Assembly (NCBI RefSeq): GCF_947494555.1
Contig: NZ_CANLVF010000003.1
Span: forward strand, 620,001-684,000
DNA length: 64,000 nt
Direction of reading: 5' to 3'
Origin: an uncultured Roseibium sp.
GTDB taxonomy: Bacteria; Pseudomonadota; Alphaproteobacteria; Rhizobiales; Stappiaceae
Shown: piece after piece, positions 56,261 to 64,000 of the stretch
Position numbering within the stretch: the stretch's first letter is position 1
Layout of the letters: every line of letters starts with the position of its first letter
Translations under genes and position numbers: made by a program
The notes under the pieces: model-generated
Told to the model about the DNA's origin: nothing
What the model saw: only the letters and a program-made list of their open reading frames with translations
Databases searched by the model: none

Positions 56261-57169
56261 TCAGGCCGGATCTGCCGGTTTTTCAGTCTCGGGAAGGTCT
56301 GGCGTTCCGCTCTTTGAACGAAACGCGGTGCGAAGCCCGGCTCTTGCCTGACGGCTCCACTCGGCAAATGGATAGAGAATGAGTTTTACAACGTCGTTCT
56401 GGGGCACGTCGTGGACACCGAACGGTTCTTTGCAGGGTCCAGGCACGTAGTAGGTCCCGAACATGAGATCAAACACCGGGAAGACGTTTGCCAGGTTCTT
56501 GCCATACGCCTCCGGCAGGTCGGCGTGGTGCCACTGGTGCATACGCGGCGAGGCAAGGACGTATTTGAACGGGCCGTGCCCCCAGTCCACGTTGATGTGC
56601 ACATACATGTTATGCAGGGTCAGAAGGATCGCGCCGTATCCCATGATGTCGGTCGGGAACCCCAGCCAGCTGAGCAGAAGGATATAGGACGTCGTCATGA
56701 CCAGCGATTCCAGAAAGTGGATCCGGTAGCTCGTCAGAACGTTGAGGTCTGGATCGGAATGATGGATCGCATGGATCGGCCAAAGCCACCGATGGTGCAG
56801 GATCCGGTGGTTCCAATAGTCCGCAAAATCATAGCAAACGGCGGCAAAGGGAACGAGAAGCCACCAGGGAATGCCGGACCATACGGCCTCATCAATGCTT
56901 GGAATGCCCAAAGTGTCATAGGCCTGCTTCACATAGCCGGCTGTCAGGAACACGATCGGAGCAAACAGCAGGTTAACCCACCAGAACCCGACATTGGCGC
57001 CGACGCTTCGGATCAGGCGGCGGGGCCAGTTGAACCTGTAACCGCGCCGGTGCAGATCGAAAATGAGCACGGCAAAAGCAAATGCCAATGTCGCCGCAAA
57101 CGAGACGCTGTAGACCCGTGTTGTAACGAGTAGCTCGAAAAATTCGTATATCCTGCCGACGAAGTCCAA
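56261..57169 (-). CDS. Sterol desaturase / fatty acid hydroxylase family membrane protein
   Basis: Di-iron membrane enzyme, 302 residues with about five membrane segments. The three histidine clusters are HRILHH (121-126), HAIHH (133-137) and HQWHH (211-215), which hold the iron pair. Bacterial members hydroxylate or desaturate lipids such as ornithine lipids, hopanoids or carotenoids; the substrate is not determinable. It is divergent from xerC. The 91 bases after its stop lead into the hcp control region on the same strand, so read-through into hcp cannot be excluded. Confidence 0.85.
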   Translation of the reverse strand: MDFVGRIYEFFELLVTTRVYSVSFAATLAFAFAVLIFDLHRRGYRFNWPRRLIRSVGANVGFWWVNLLFAPIVFLTAGYVKQAYDTLGIPSIDEAVWSGIPWWLLVPFAAVCYDFADYWNHRILHHRWLWPIHAIHHSDPDLNVLTSYRIHFLESLVMTTSYILLLSWLGFPTDIMGYGAILLTLHNMYVHINVDWGHGPFKYVLASPRMHQWHHADLPEAYGKNLANVFPVFDLMFGTYYVPGPCKEPFGVHDVPQNDVVKLILYPFAEWSRQARAGLRTAFRSKSGTPDLPETEKPADPA

Positions 57170-57292
57170 CGCACTACCTATCCGGACGCAACTTGCTCAA
57201 GTCCCCTTTCTAACCGTGCGCGGCTTAACTGAGCGTAAATCGGGCGAGGCGCGTTAACTAATCAGAACCTCCAATCACGCTAGGTTTCGGTC

Positions 57293-58252
57293 ATGAAAAC
57301 TCAGGACAACGAGACATCCGATCTTCTCGTCACAGCACGCCCGGATCTTAAAAACCGGGTCGATGCCTGGCTTGATCACCTGTCGGACGAGCGCCGCCTT
57401 TCCGACAAGACGTTGCTCGCCTATGAAAGGGATCTGCGTCAGTTCCTGCGTTTTCTCACGAACCATCTTGGTGGTGCCCCCGCGATCAAGGATATAGCCG
57501 CCCTTCGGCCTGCCGACTTCAGGGCTTTCCTGGCTTCGCGCCGTAAGCAAGGTGTGCAGAGCCGGTCTCTTGCACGCGGGCTTGCCGGAATTCGTTCCTT
57601 CCTGAAATTCCTGGAGCGGCGCGGAGAAGTGAATGCTGCGGCGTCTGCCGCTGTCCGGCCGCCACGCCAGGCGAAATCGTTGCCCAAACCTGTTTCCTCG
57701 CGCGACGCGATCGATGTGACAAGCGGTGATTTCGCGCTGGAAAGTGCCGCCTGGATCGAAGCACGCAACGCGGCGGTCCTGACCCTTCTTTACGGATGCG
57801 GCCTTCGGATCTCCGAAGCCCTGTCGCTGACCGGCGGTATGGCACCGGGACCAGGCACGAAGACCCTGCGTATCGTCGGCAAGGGCCGTAAGGAGCGCAT
57901 CGTTCCGATCCTGCCCGCTGTCTGCGAGGCGGTCAGCGAATACATGAAGCTTTGCCCCTATGCCATTGACCCTTCCGGCCCCCTGTTCCTGGGAGCGCGT
58001 GGCGGCCCCTTGAACCCGCGGATGATCCAGCTCGCCATGGAGAAGTTGCGCGGTGCGCTTGGATTGCCGGACAGCGCGACGCCGCACGCCTTGCGGCATT
58101 CCTTTGCCACACATCTGCTTGCCGGAGGCGGAGACCTCAGGACAATTCAGGAGCTGCTCGGCCACGCCAGCCTGGCGTCGACACAGATCTACACCGAGGT
58201 CGACAGCGCTCATCTGCTCGCCGCTTATGACAAGGTTCATCCCCGCAAGTAG
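57293..58252 (+). CDS. xerC: Tyrosine recombinase XerC
   Basis: Chromosome dimer resolution at dif with XerD. The 319-residue protein has the N-terminal SAM-like core-binding domain and the catalytic domain with Arg172 (GCGLRISEALSL), Lys197 (KGRKERIVPI), His265 and Arg268 (HALRHSFATH), His291 and the nucleophile Tyr300 (GHASLASTQIYTEV). All six residues are present. In Rhizobiales it usually lies near priA and transaldolase, as here, so a chromosomal housekeeping role is more likely than a mobile-element integrase. Confidence 0.92.
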   Translation: MKTQDNETSDLLVTARPDLKNRVDAWLDHLSDERRLSDKTLLAYERDLRQFLRFLTNHLGGAPAIKDIAALRPADFRAFLASRRKQGVQSRSLARGLAGIRSFLKFLERRGEVNAAASAAVRPPRQAKSLPKPVSSRDAIDVTSGDFALESAAWIEARNAAVLTLLYGCGLRISEALSLTGGMAPGPGTKTLRIVGKGRKERIVPILPAVCEAVSEYMKLCPYAIDPSGPLFLGARGGPLNPRMIQLAMEKLRGALGLPDSATPHALRHSFATHLLAGGGDLRTIQELLGHASLASTQIYTEVDSAHLLAAYDKVHPRK

Positions 58253-58263
58253 TTGAGCAGAGC

Positions 58264-58767
58264 TCAATCCGGGCACGGCAACTCGTAGACCGAACGCACG
58301 AGACCGTCCGGAAAGACTTCTCTTGCAATTTCTTTTCCGTTCAGCTTCCGAACCAGACCCCTTGCAGCGTGATTGTCGTCATTCATATGCGTTTCGACCA
58401 GCGTCCAGCCGTAATCCTTGTAAGCATGGCGAATGGCAGATCTTGAGGCTTCGGCGGCAAGTCCACTGCCACGCGCTTCAGGGAGGAGCCACCAGGTAAG
58501 TTCGCGCCTGGGCCATCCTTCCGGCCAGACAAAACCACACCCGCCGACGGCCTTGCCTGAAGACTTCATCTCGATCATCCAGATGCCGTAGTTGCGAAGA
58601 TGCCAATGGCCGATATGGGCCGCCAATACCCGCCAGGCCTGATCAGTCCGAAGCGGCCCACCGTAAAAATGCGATGCCTCCGCATCCATGAAGAATGATT
58701 TGTAGATTTCGAAATCACTGGCCATCGGAGGACGCAGCACAAGCTGCTCTGTCGTGATTGAATGCAT
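58264..58767 (-). CDS. GNAT-family acetyltransferase
   Basis: A 167-residue acetyltransferase of the RimJ/RimL type. ITTEQLVLRPPMASDFEIYKSFF opens the fold, then VGGCGFVWPEGWPRRELTWWLLPEARGSGLAAEASRSAIRHAYKDYG holds the acetyl-CoA loop, and VETHMNDDNHAARGLVRKLNG the C-terminal hallmark. I use ATG 58767, preceded by AAGGTGCCGAC, over an upstream ATG at 58854. The target is unknown. It converges on xerC with an 11-base gap. Confidence 0.85.
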   Translation of the reverse strand: MHSITTEQLVLRPPMASDFEIYKSFFMDAEASHFYGGPLRTDQAWRVLAAHIGHWHLRNYGIWMIEMKSSGKAVGGCGFVWPEGWPRRELTWWLLPEARGSGLAAEASRSAIRHAYKDYGWTLVETHMNDDNHAARGLVRKLNGKEIAREVFPDGLVRSVYELPCPD

Positions 58768-58923
58768 GTCGGCACCTTGTTGGATCGTCTGCGAATCGAC
58801 GATTGTGTTCAGCATACCGTCAACGATTTCTGGTGGCATGCCCGTCAATCGCATAGGCTGGGAATCGGTTTGAAAACGCGCCGTGCTCAGCTATTTCGGC
58901 CGTCACGTTGCAGGAGAACATGA

Positions 58924-59328
58924 ATGCGCTTCCTGGTTCTGGCTGCTGGCCTGCTGCTCTTGTCTTTTACATCCGCCCAGGCACAGAGGATTTATTGTCC
59001 ACTTCCCGAAGACGGCATCTGGGTCAATCCTGATGCCAAGCCCAAGGAAATCAGCCGGATCGAAGTTGAAAGCAAATGCGAAAACGAGCAGGTCCTGGTG
59101 CGCGTCAGGGCCTTCACGTCCTGTATTCCACGAGACTGCAAATGGGGCTGGACCAAGGCAGAGCTGCGCTCCGATGGCGCAATTCAGGTCGTGTTGATCG
59201 GTTTCCTGAGCAGCAAAAAGATCACGCTGCGCGCTTTCGGAAGTTTGCTCGACACGCATGTCGTCAACGTTGTCAATGACTTGTCGGAGCCTCAGACGAA
59301 AAAGACTTATAACCTAAACAGAAAGTAA
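58924..59328 (+). CDS. Small secreted protein of unknown function
   Basis: A 134-residue protein with a clear Sec signal peptide (MRFLVLAAGLLLLSFTSAQA, cleavage likely before QRIY). The mature part holds four cysteines (IYCPLPEDG, ESKCENEQV, FTSCIPRDCKWGW) that could pair as two disulfides, a WGWTKAEL motif and a beta-rich pattern. No family is recognised. GCAGGAGAAC precedes the start; a second ATG four bases earlier is in another frame. It has no operon partner. Confidence 0.65.
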   Translation: MRFLVLAAGLLLLSFTSAQAQRIYCPLPEDGIWVNPDAKPKEISRIEVESKCENEQVLVRVRAFTSCIPRDCKWGWTKAELRSDGAIQVVLIGFLSSKKITLRAFGSLLDTHVVNVVNDLSEPQTKKTYNLNRK

Positions 59329-59447
59329 ACGCACCGATCTTAACCTTGGTATCAATTTCCACCCGCTTTTTCCTTGTCGGATTTCATTTTTGCTTTACCC
59401 TACATATTACTGCGCCAGTCCCGCGCAGCAACAGACGGAGGCTCATC

Positions 59448-59684
59448 ATGCGTCTGATTAGCACAGCTATTGCAGGTCTTGCCCTGACCGCGTTCGCCGT
59501 TGTACCGGCAAGCGCATGTTCCTGGAACAAGACTGCCAAAGCCGACGAGAAAATGTCTGTCGCGGACACATCAATCGTTCCGGAAGTTGAAACAAATATC
59601 GCGATCGCGACCAACGATCTCAGCGATGAGGTCGTGCAGGAGGAAGCCATCCTGCCGGTTCCTGTCGAGGAACCAACCGAGTAA
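59448..59684 (+). CDS. Small acidic secreted protein (78 residues)
   Basis: The ATG at 59448 follows ACGGAGGCTCATC. The product has a Sec signal peptide (MRLISTAIAGLALTAFAVVPASA) and a short mature part of about 55 residues that is strongly acidic (EVVQEEAILPVPVEEPTE at the end) and probably disordered. One cysteine (ACSW) directly follows the cleavage site, so a lipoprotein-like or processed N-terminus is possible but the lipobox is not canonical. Unknown function. A UUCG-loop terminator follows. Confidence 0.65.
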   Translation: MRLISTAIAGLALTAFAVVPASACSWNKTAKADEKMSVADTSIVPEVETNIAIATNDLSDEVVQEEAILPVPVEEPTE

Positions 59685-59712
59685 TCCAAGTTACTTTTGC
59701 TCCAATCAATCT

Positions 59713-59740
59713 ACCGCTGCTTCGGCAGCGGTTTTTTTTT
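59713..59740 (+). terminator. Terminator with UUCG tetraloop
   Basis: ACCGCTGC (59713-59720), loop TTCG, GCAGCGGT (59725-59732), then a T9 tract. A very stable terminator for the small acidic protein. Confidence 0.93.
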
Positions 59741-59853
59741 GCGCTCATGCATGAACTCCTGAAAAAATGCTGAAACTCGCCCATCTTAAGCCGCTGGAAA
59801 TGCTGATCGTGCCATAGGTACAAACGTAATCAGCTGCGAAGATTTGAGATTCA

Positions 59854-60819
59854 ATGTATTCCAGACGATTTTTCCTGCAGGGACTTGGAGTGGCCGTTTT
59901 GGGGTCGCTCTCAACAGCCGCCTATGCGGTTGGCATCGAACCTTTCCGCTTGCGTATTCAGCACCACCATCTAACGCCGCCGCGTTGGCCCCGGGACCTG
60001 AACCTCACGGCGGCCCTCATTGCCGATCCGCATATCTGCGATCCGTGGATGGGCCTTGAACGGGTGAAGTATATCGTGGAACGCACAAACGCCTTGAAGC
60101 CCGACATCATACTCATGCTGGGTGACTATGTCGCCGACCACAAGATGCAGTATGAGCCTATCCCGCCTCAGGCGTGGGCCGACCTCTTTGCAGAGTTCTC
60201 GGCGCCCCTTGGAACGCACGCCATCCTGGGCAATCACGACTGGTGGGATGACGAGGACGCACAGCAATCGGGAAGCGGACCGACAAAATACGGCCAGGCG
60301 TTGCTGAATGCGGGCATTCCACTCTACCAGAATCGTGCCGTCCGGCTTGAAAAGGACGGAAAAGCTTTCTGGATTGCGGGACTGGACGATCAGATTGCGC
60401 TCGTCCCGAACTGGAAGCTGAAGCGCGGCAACTGGCTCGGCGTGGACGACCTTTCAAGCACGCTCGCCCAGGTCACCGACGACGCGCCAATACTGCTGAT
60501 GGCCCACGAACCGGACATTTTCGACGAGGTGCCGGAGCGTGTCAGCCTGACAGTGAGCGGCCACACGCACGGAGGCCAGATCAATTTCTTCGGATACCGA
60601 CCGGGTTATCCTGCAAAACACGGCAACAAGTTCCCTTACGGGCACATCGTAGGAACCAATGGAACAAGCATTGCCAGGCATCTGGGCCTGACAGCCGAAC
60701 CCAGGCATCTGGTCGTGTCAGGCGGTCTCGGGTGTTCCCTGTTGCCGATCAGGTTCGGTGTTCCACCCGAAATCACGCTCGTCCATCTCGGTGCGGAAGA
60801 GAGCACCGCTTCGGTTTGA
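59854..60819 (+). CDS. Tat-exported metallophosphoesterase
   Basis: A 321-residue calcineurin-type phosphoesterase. The N-terminus MYSRRFFLQGLGVAVLGS carries the twin-arginine motif SRRFFL, so it is folded before export. The metal motifs are in order: LIADPHICD, MLGDYVAD, ILGNHDWWDD, and GHTHGGQINFFG, with the final cluster of histidines. It resembles YkuE-type enzymes that cleave UDP-diacylglucosamine-like or other pyrophosphates at the membrane. Substrate unknown. It converges on the efflux gene with nine bases between. Confidence 0.86.
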   Translation: MYSRRFFLQGLGVAVLGSLSTAAYAVGIEPFRLRIQHHHLTPPRWPRDLNLTAALIADPHICDPWMGLERVKYIVERTNALKPDIILMLGDYVADHKMQYEPIPPQAWADLFAEFSAPLGTHAILGNHDWWDDEDAQQSGSGPTKYGQALLNAGIPLYQNRAVRLEKDGKAFWIAGLDDQIALVPNWKLKRGNWLGVDDLSSTLAQVTDDAPILLMAHEPDIFDEVPERVSLTVSGHTHGGQINFFGYRPGYPAKHGNKFPYGHIVGTNGTSIARHLGLTAEPRHLVVSGGLGCSLLPIRFGVPPEITLVHLGAEESTASV

Positions 60820-60828
60820 CAAGGCCGC

Positions 60829-61467
60829 TCATCCTGCCGAGGCCGTGTGTAGCCCGTTTTGCCTGAACTCGCGAATGCCCTGGCTCAGGATCTGGATCGA
60901 AGAACTCAAAAAGAGTGATGCCATCAGTCCCGCGACGATCAGGTCCGGCCAGGCCGTGGCCGAACCCCAGACACCGAGGGCCGCAATCATAACTGCGACA
61001 TTGCCGATCGCGTCGTTGCGCGAACAAAGCCAGACGGAACGGACATTTGCATCGCCATCCTTGTAGCGAACCAGCAGCAGAACGCTTGCGAGGTTGACCA
61101 CAAGTGCCAGAAAACCGATTGAGCCCATCACGCCAGCCTGCGGCACACCGAGTACAAAAACCTGGTAGAGCGTGGAGGATGCGACCCAAAGCCCCATCAG
61201 CAGCAGGCTGCCACCCTTTGCCAGCGCCGCAAGGGCTCGCGTTCTCAAGGATGCACCGATCACGGCCAGCGAAATTCCGTATGTCACGGCATCACCGAAG
61301 AAATCGAGCGCATCGGCTTGTAGCGCCTTTGACCCGGCTGCCTGGCCGGCTGCCATTTCCACAATGAACATTGCGGCATTCATTGCGATCACCAGCCAGA
61401 GACGGCGGCGGTAGTCGCGCGACATGCCATCGAATGGTTGCTGGGATTTTGCGCAACATGCTCCCAT
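60829..61467 (-). CDS. Short cation-diffusion-type metal efflux protein
   Basis: A 212-residue membrane protein with about six segments and no cytoplasmic C-terminal domain (typical CDF proteins reach about 300). The TM2 metal site is SKALQADALDFFGDA (Asp52, Asp55, Asp59). In the TM5 site the usual HxxxD appears as CSRND, with Cys148 and Asp152. The N-terminus has CC at 4-5. These changes favour a thiophilic metal such as Cd, Pb or Hg. It is divergent from a MerR-type gene and transcribed from a promoter with a MerR-style 19-base spacer. GGAG lies seven bases before ATG 61467. Confidence 0.8.
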   Translation of the reverse strand: MGACCAKSQQPFDGMSRDYRRRLWLVIAMNAAMFIVEMAAGQAAGSKALQADALDFFGDAVTYGISLAVIGASLRTRALAALAKGGSLLLMGLWVASSTLYQVFVLGVPQAGVMGSIGFLALVVNLASVLLLVRYKDGDANVRSVWLCSRNDAIGNVAVMIAALGVWGSATAWPDLIVAGLMASLFLSSSIQILSQGIREFRQNGLHTASAG

Positions 61468-61508
61468 CACATAACTCCGCGGGCCACTTGATTTCTTCCT
61501 GTCAGGCC

Positions 61509-61539
61509 TTTCTAATTCCTATAGCGACTAGAGCTTCAA
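61509..61539 (-). promoter_or_regulatory. MerR-type promoter/operator of the metal efflux gene
   Basis: On the minus strand TTGAAG (-35; plus 61534-61539), a 19-base spacer, then TAGAAA (-10; 61509-61514). The spacer contains the dyad CTCTAG-TCG-CTATAG (plus 61519-61533, one mismatch). The over-long spacer with a central dyad is the hallmark of MerR/CueR/ZntR-controlled promoters. Confidence 0.8.
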
Positions 61540-61549
61540 GAGGTTTTTG

Positions 61550-61969
61550 ATGGATTTTTCAATCGGTGAGCTGTCGAGACAGACCGGCGTAAAAGTCCCG
61601 ACAATCCGGTACTACGAAAAGGAAGGCCTGATTGACGCGCCGCTGCGCACTGAAGGCAATCAACGGCGGTACCAGGAAACGGATCGCGAGCGTCTGCGTT
61701 TCATAAGGCACTGCCGGGACCTCGGCCTGCCGATGCCGGCTGTCCGCGACCTGATCGAACTCAGCCAGCACCCGGACAGGCCCTGTGATGAGGCTGACCG
61801 GATAGCGGCTGAACAACTCAGATCGGTGCGCGAACGCATTCTGCATTTGAAAAAGCTCGAGGCAGAACTTGAACGGATCGCGGTGAGTTGTCAGGGCGAT
61901 CACACGGTGACGGAATGCAACGTGCTGAAGGCCTTTGGCGATCACGGCCAATGCCTGAGCAATCACTGA
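61550..61969 (+). CDS. MerR-family metal-responsive regulator (ZntR/CadR/PbrR type)
   Basis: A 139-residue regulator. The winged helix is FSIGELSRQTGVKVPTIRYYEKEGLI with RRYQ (residues 3-42), followed by a dimerisation coiled coil (about 80-112). The metal loop has Cys79 at the start of that helix, Cys114, His118 and Cys123, matching the ZntR/CadR pattern, plus Cys135. It binds the dyad in the divergent efflux promoter. ATG 61550 follows AAGAGGTTTTTG. The following methyltransferase gene starts 16 bases on, so it is probably in the same transcript. Confidence 0.88.
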   Translation: MDFSIGELSRQTGVKVPTIRYYEKEGLIDAPLRTEGNQRRYQETDRERLRFIRHCRDLGLPMPAVRDLIELSQHPDRPCDEADRIAAEQLRSVRERILHLKKLEAELERIAVSCQGDHTVTECNVLKAFGDHGQCLSNH

Positions 61970-61985
61970 GGCGGACGGCGATCAG

Positions 61986-62765
61986 ATGCTGCAATTCGAC
62001 GAACGCACGACCCGGCTCCTGGAAGAGGCTTATCTTGGGGCGGATTTTTCAAGACGCAGGCGAGCGTCCTTCGATGCACTTCAGCCGAAACCCGGCGACG
62101 TTGTTGCGGATATTGGCTGCGGCAACGGTTTGCTGACGCTGGAACTTTCGCGCTCCATCGGCGCCGACGGCAAGGTTATCGGCATAGACCCGAGCGACGA
62201 CATGCGCGGCGCTGCTTTAAAACGCTGTGCACATTGCTCAAATGTCGAGATTCTAAACGGCACCGCCACGCATTTACCTCTTGACCCGGCCTCTGCCGAC
62301 AAGGCGGTATCGCTGCAGGTTTTTGAATATCTGGACGATCTTCCCGGCGCTGTTTCAGAGGTCAAACGTATTCTGAAACCCGGTGGCCGGTTTGTCGTCG
62401 GTGACATGCACTGGGACACGACTGCCTGGTTCAGCGACAGGCCGCAGCGCATGAAGACAATGTTGGACATCTGGGACAAGCACCTTGTGGAACGCTGCGT
62501 CCCCGCTGTGCTGCCACCGATTTTACGCAAGGCCGGATTTCGCGTCGACAGCGTGACAGCTGTTCCCTTCGCCAGCACCCACCTCCATCCGGACGGATTG
62601 GCGAACATGATGATCCTTCTCATGAAGCCATTTGCCGTGAGGAAAGGTGAAGTGTCCGAAGAAGAGGCAAATGACTGGGCCGAAGAGCAGGTTCAACTTG
62701 CAAAGTCCGGGCGTTTCTTTTTCTCAATAACCCACTTTGTCATCACAGCCACGATGCCGGACTGA
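61986..62765 (+). CDS. SAM-dependent methyltransferase linked to a metal-efflux regulator
   Basis: A 259-residue class I methyltransferase. The SAM site is VVADIGCGNGLLTLELSRSIG with GIDPSDDMRG, then NGTATHLPLDPASADKAVSLQVFEYLDDLPGAVSEVKRILKPGGRFVVGDMHWD, the ubiE-like order. Cys-containing segments (KRCAHCSN, VERCVPAV) are present, but not in the ArsM pattern. Placement behind the MerR gene suggests a role in metal or metalloid stress; small-molecule methylation is also possible. Substrate unknown. Confidence 0.75.
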   Translation: MLQFDERTTRLLEEAYLGADFSRRRRASFDALQPKPGDVVADIGCGNGLLTLELSRSIGADGKVIGIDPSDDMRGAALKRCAHCSNVEILNGTATHLPLDPASADKAVSLQVFEYLDDLPGAVSEVKRILKPGGRFVVGDMHWDTTAWFSDRPQRMKTMLDIWDKHLVERCVPAVLPPILRKAGFRVDSVTAVPFASTHLHPDGLANMMILLMKPFAVRKGEVSEEEANDWAEEQVQLAKSGRFFFSITHFVITATMPD

Positions 62766-62772
62766 AACGCAC

Positions 62773-63993
62773 TCAATTTCCCGGGACGAGGAAGACACGC
62801 TCCAAAGCGTAGTCGGTCACCCTGACCTGATCGCCTTCCCGTTCAAGACGGAGCATTGTCCAGCCGTCGGCAGGCAACCGGCACGAATGGCGGCCCATCA
62901 CACAGGGCAGCTGGGGCGTTCGCCGATAGGTCACGTCAGCCTCGAGCGCTTTCGCGATTGCCGTATGTCCCTTCAGATACGCAAAGAGCGTATAGGGGCT
63001 GAGATACCAGACTTCACCGTCCCGCAATTCACTCAGCTCTTCAGCGCGCGCGAGCGGGAACTTCCTGCCCCATGTCCAGGAGATCGCATCCCGCGTCTGA
63101 TGATCGAGATAGTGATGCGCCATGGTCTCGTCGATGAAGACCCGCTTGTCAGCCTCGATATCCGACCCGTAGTCACGGGCGGCCGCTTCAAGACCAGGTG
63201 CATGGCCGGAAAGGACATAAAAGATCAGGAAATTGGCCGAGACGGCGAGAAAAACCAGCGTGTAGAGCACGTAGGCGGCTCTTTGGAACCGATCTCTCGT
63301 GACTGCATCAAGCCCCACCAGGAACACCATGCTGGCGGCAAGGTTCCGGACAAGAACCTTGTCATGAAGGATTGCGGCAAGTCCCTGGCCGGCAGACAAC
63401 ATCAGGCAGAGCAAGGCGGCAGAGCGGGACCACCGCGTCAGGACGCCGGCGACAACGGCAAATATCACTGCCCTGCCGAGCGCCTCGTCGTTGATGCCTT
63501 GACCCGTCGACCGCGCTGCGTGGAAGACAATCTGATCGACGAATTCGCGATACTGGAAATCTATGCTGAGGGAAAAGATCAGAAGTCCCAGAAGCAGAGC
63601 GGCGGCATTTTCAAGGACCAGTGGAACGATCCTCACCTCCCGGAAGGCGATCCGCCAGATGTCATGAATGACGATCGCGCCGAGGCTCCAGGCAAAAAGT
63701 GCAGGGGACGCAAGCGGTGCGAAGGCGAGCGCGAGTTTGGCCGCGGTCCTCAGAGACGACACTCCAAGGCCCGACGTCCGGTGATCCTGCCGGTTGGCGG
63801 CCCAAAACAACAGGAATAGCCCCAGCACCCAGAAGACGCATGCGGTTATTTCCAGCCGGAAGCCCGTGACCACATACATCGGAGCGAACAGCAAGGGTGC
63901 AAAGAGCGCAGCCTTCGGCAACCTGACCATCAAGCACAGACCCGAAAAGGCAAGTGATGTCAGAAGAAAGCAAAGGTACTCGTAAGTGACCAC
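62773..63993 (-). CDS. Polytopic membrane protein of unknown function
   Basis: A 406-residue protein with about eight to nine hydrophobic segments in the first 260 residues, then a C-terminal soluble domain of about 140 residues (FIDETMAHHYLDHQT, LSPYTLFAYLKGHTAIAKAL, MGRHSCRLPADGWTMLRLE). No known family is recognised; the layout resembles membrane glycosyltransferase-like or polymer-assembly proteins with a periplasmic tail. The start is a GTG at 63993; the frame stays open to the window end, so the true start may be further right. Confidence 0.6.
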   Translation of the reverse strand: MVTYEYLCFLLTSLAFSGLCLMVRLPKAALFAPLLFAPMYVVTGFRLEITACVFWVLGLFLLFWAANRQDHRTSGLGVSSLRTAAKLALAFAPLASPALFAWSLGAIVIHDIWRIAFREVRIVPLVLENAAALLLGLLIFSLSIDFQYREFVDQIVFHAARSTGQGINDEALGRAVIFAVVAGVLTRWSRSAALLCLMLSAGQGLAAILHDKVLVRNLAASMVFLVGLDAVTRDRFQRAAYVLYTLVFLAVSANFLIFYVLSGHAPGLEAAARDYGSDIEADKRVFIDETMAHHYLDHQTRDAISWTWGRKFPLARAEELSELRDGEVWYLSPYTLFAYLKGHTAIAKALEADVTYRRTPQLPCVMGRHSCRLPADGWTMLRLEREGDQVRVTDYALERVFLVPGN

Positions 63994-64000
63994 GCTTAGC

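Noticed and set aside
57293-58252. XerC as integrase of a mobile element
   Set aside because: No att repeats, tRNA or phage genes nearby; gene order matches the chromosomal xerC locus.

Overview
The window is chromosomal DNA of an alphaproteobacterium, most likely order Hyphomicrobiales (Rhizobiales) and close to the Stappiaceae (Roseibium/Labrenzia/Stappia type). The evidence is gene order and gene type: a chvI-chvG-hprK-manX-ptsH block beside pckA, an ahcY-divL-tsaE/amgK-murU-addB-addA-trxA-grpE block, a separate F1 ATP synthase operon atpHAGDC, and priA, transaldolase and xerC close together. This is inferred from protein content only. Codon use is fairly uniform. The clearest AT-rich patches are the leaders of the two diguanylate cyclase genes and the hcp promoter region. 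I saw no rRNA, tRNA, CRISPR array or prophage.

Layout. 1-5.4 kb: methylthioribose salvage (mtnK, mtnA) divergent from a sugar-type ABC importer, with a perfect 15-bp palindrome between them. 5.5-11.7 kb: FKBP isomerase, two membrane transporters, sppA, ihfB, a LapA-domain protein, an ornithine-cyclodeaminase relative and a 30-residue membrane microprotein. 11.8-20.8 kb (minus strand): VOC protein, TRIC-type channel, grpE, trxA, addA, addB. 20.8-21.0 kb: a 270-bp element with near-perfect terminal inverted repeats (MITE-like). 21.0-27.7 kb (minus): murU, a tsaE-amgK fusion, divL and ahcY. 27.7-33 kb (minus): cfa, ptsH, manX, hprK, chvG, chvI. 33.4-38.5 kb (plus): pckA, then molybdenum-hydroxylase maturation genes (two XdhC-type proteins and a molybdopterin-binding/NTP-transferase fusion) with a LysE exporter among them. 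38.7-45.6 kb: a GcrA-like zinc-knuckle protein and two tandem paralogous GAF/PAS/GGDEF proteins. 45.7-50.7 kb (minus): atpHAGDC. 51-58 kb: Lrp/RidA divergent pair, priA, transaldolase, an orphan hcp, a fatty-acid-hydroxylase-type protein and xerC. 58-64 kb: GNAT, two small secreted proteins, a Tat-exported phosphoesterase, a metal efflux/MerR/methyltransferase cluster and an unrecognised membrane protein.

How the parts fit. Three gene sets touch S-adenosyl chemistry: cfa uses SAM and makes SAH, ahcY clears SAH, and mtnK/mtnA recover methylthioribose. DivL, whose phospho-acceptor histidine is replaced by tyrosine, lies beside the MurNAc recycling enzymes. The HPr kinase/EIIA-Man/HPr genes lie with the ChvG-ChvI acid/envelope-stress two-component system, as is usual in this order.

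The strongest non-coding find is upstream of the lone hcp gene. There a textbook sigma-54 promoter (TGGCAC-N5-TTGCA) is followed further upstream by a 20-bp dyad at enhancer distance and a perfect TGTGA-N6-TCACA site. Other notable signals are a MerR-type promoter with a 19-bp spacer, a strong minus-strand terminator with no obvious gene feeding it between priA and the transaldolase, and spaced inverted half-sites between the Lrp and RidA genes.
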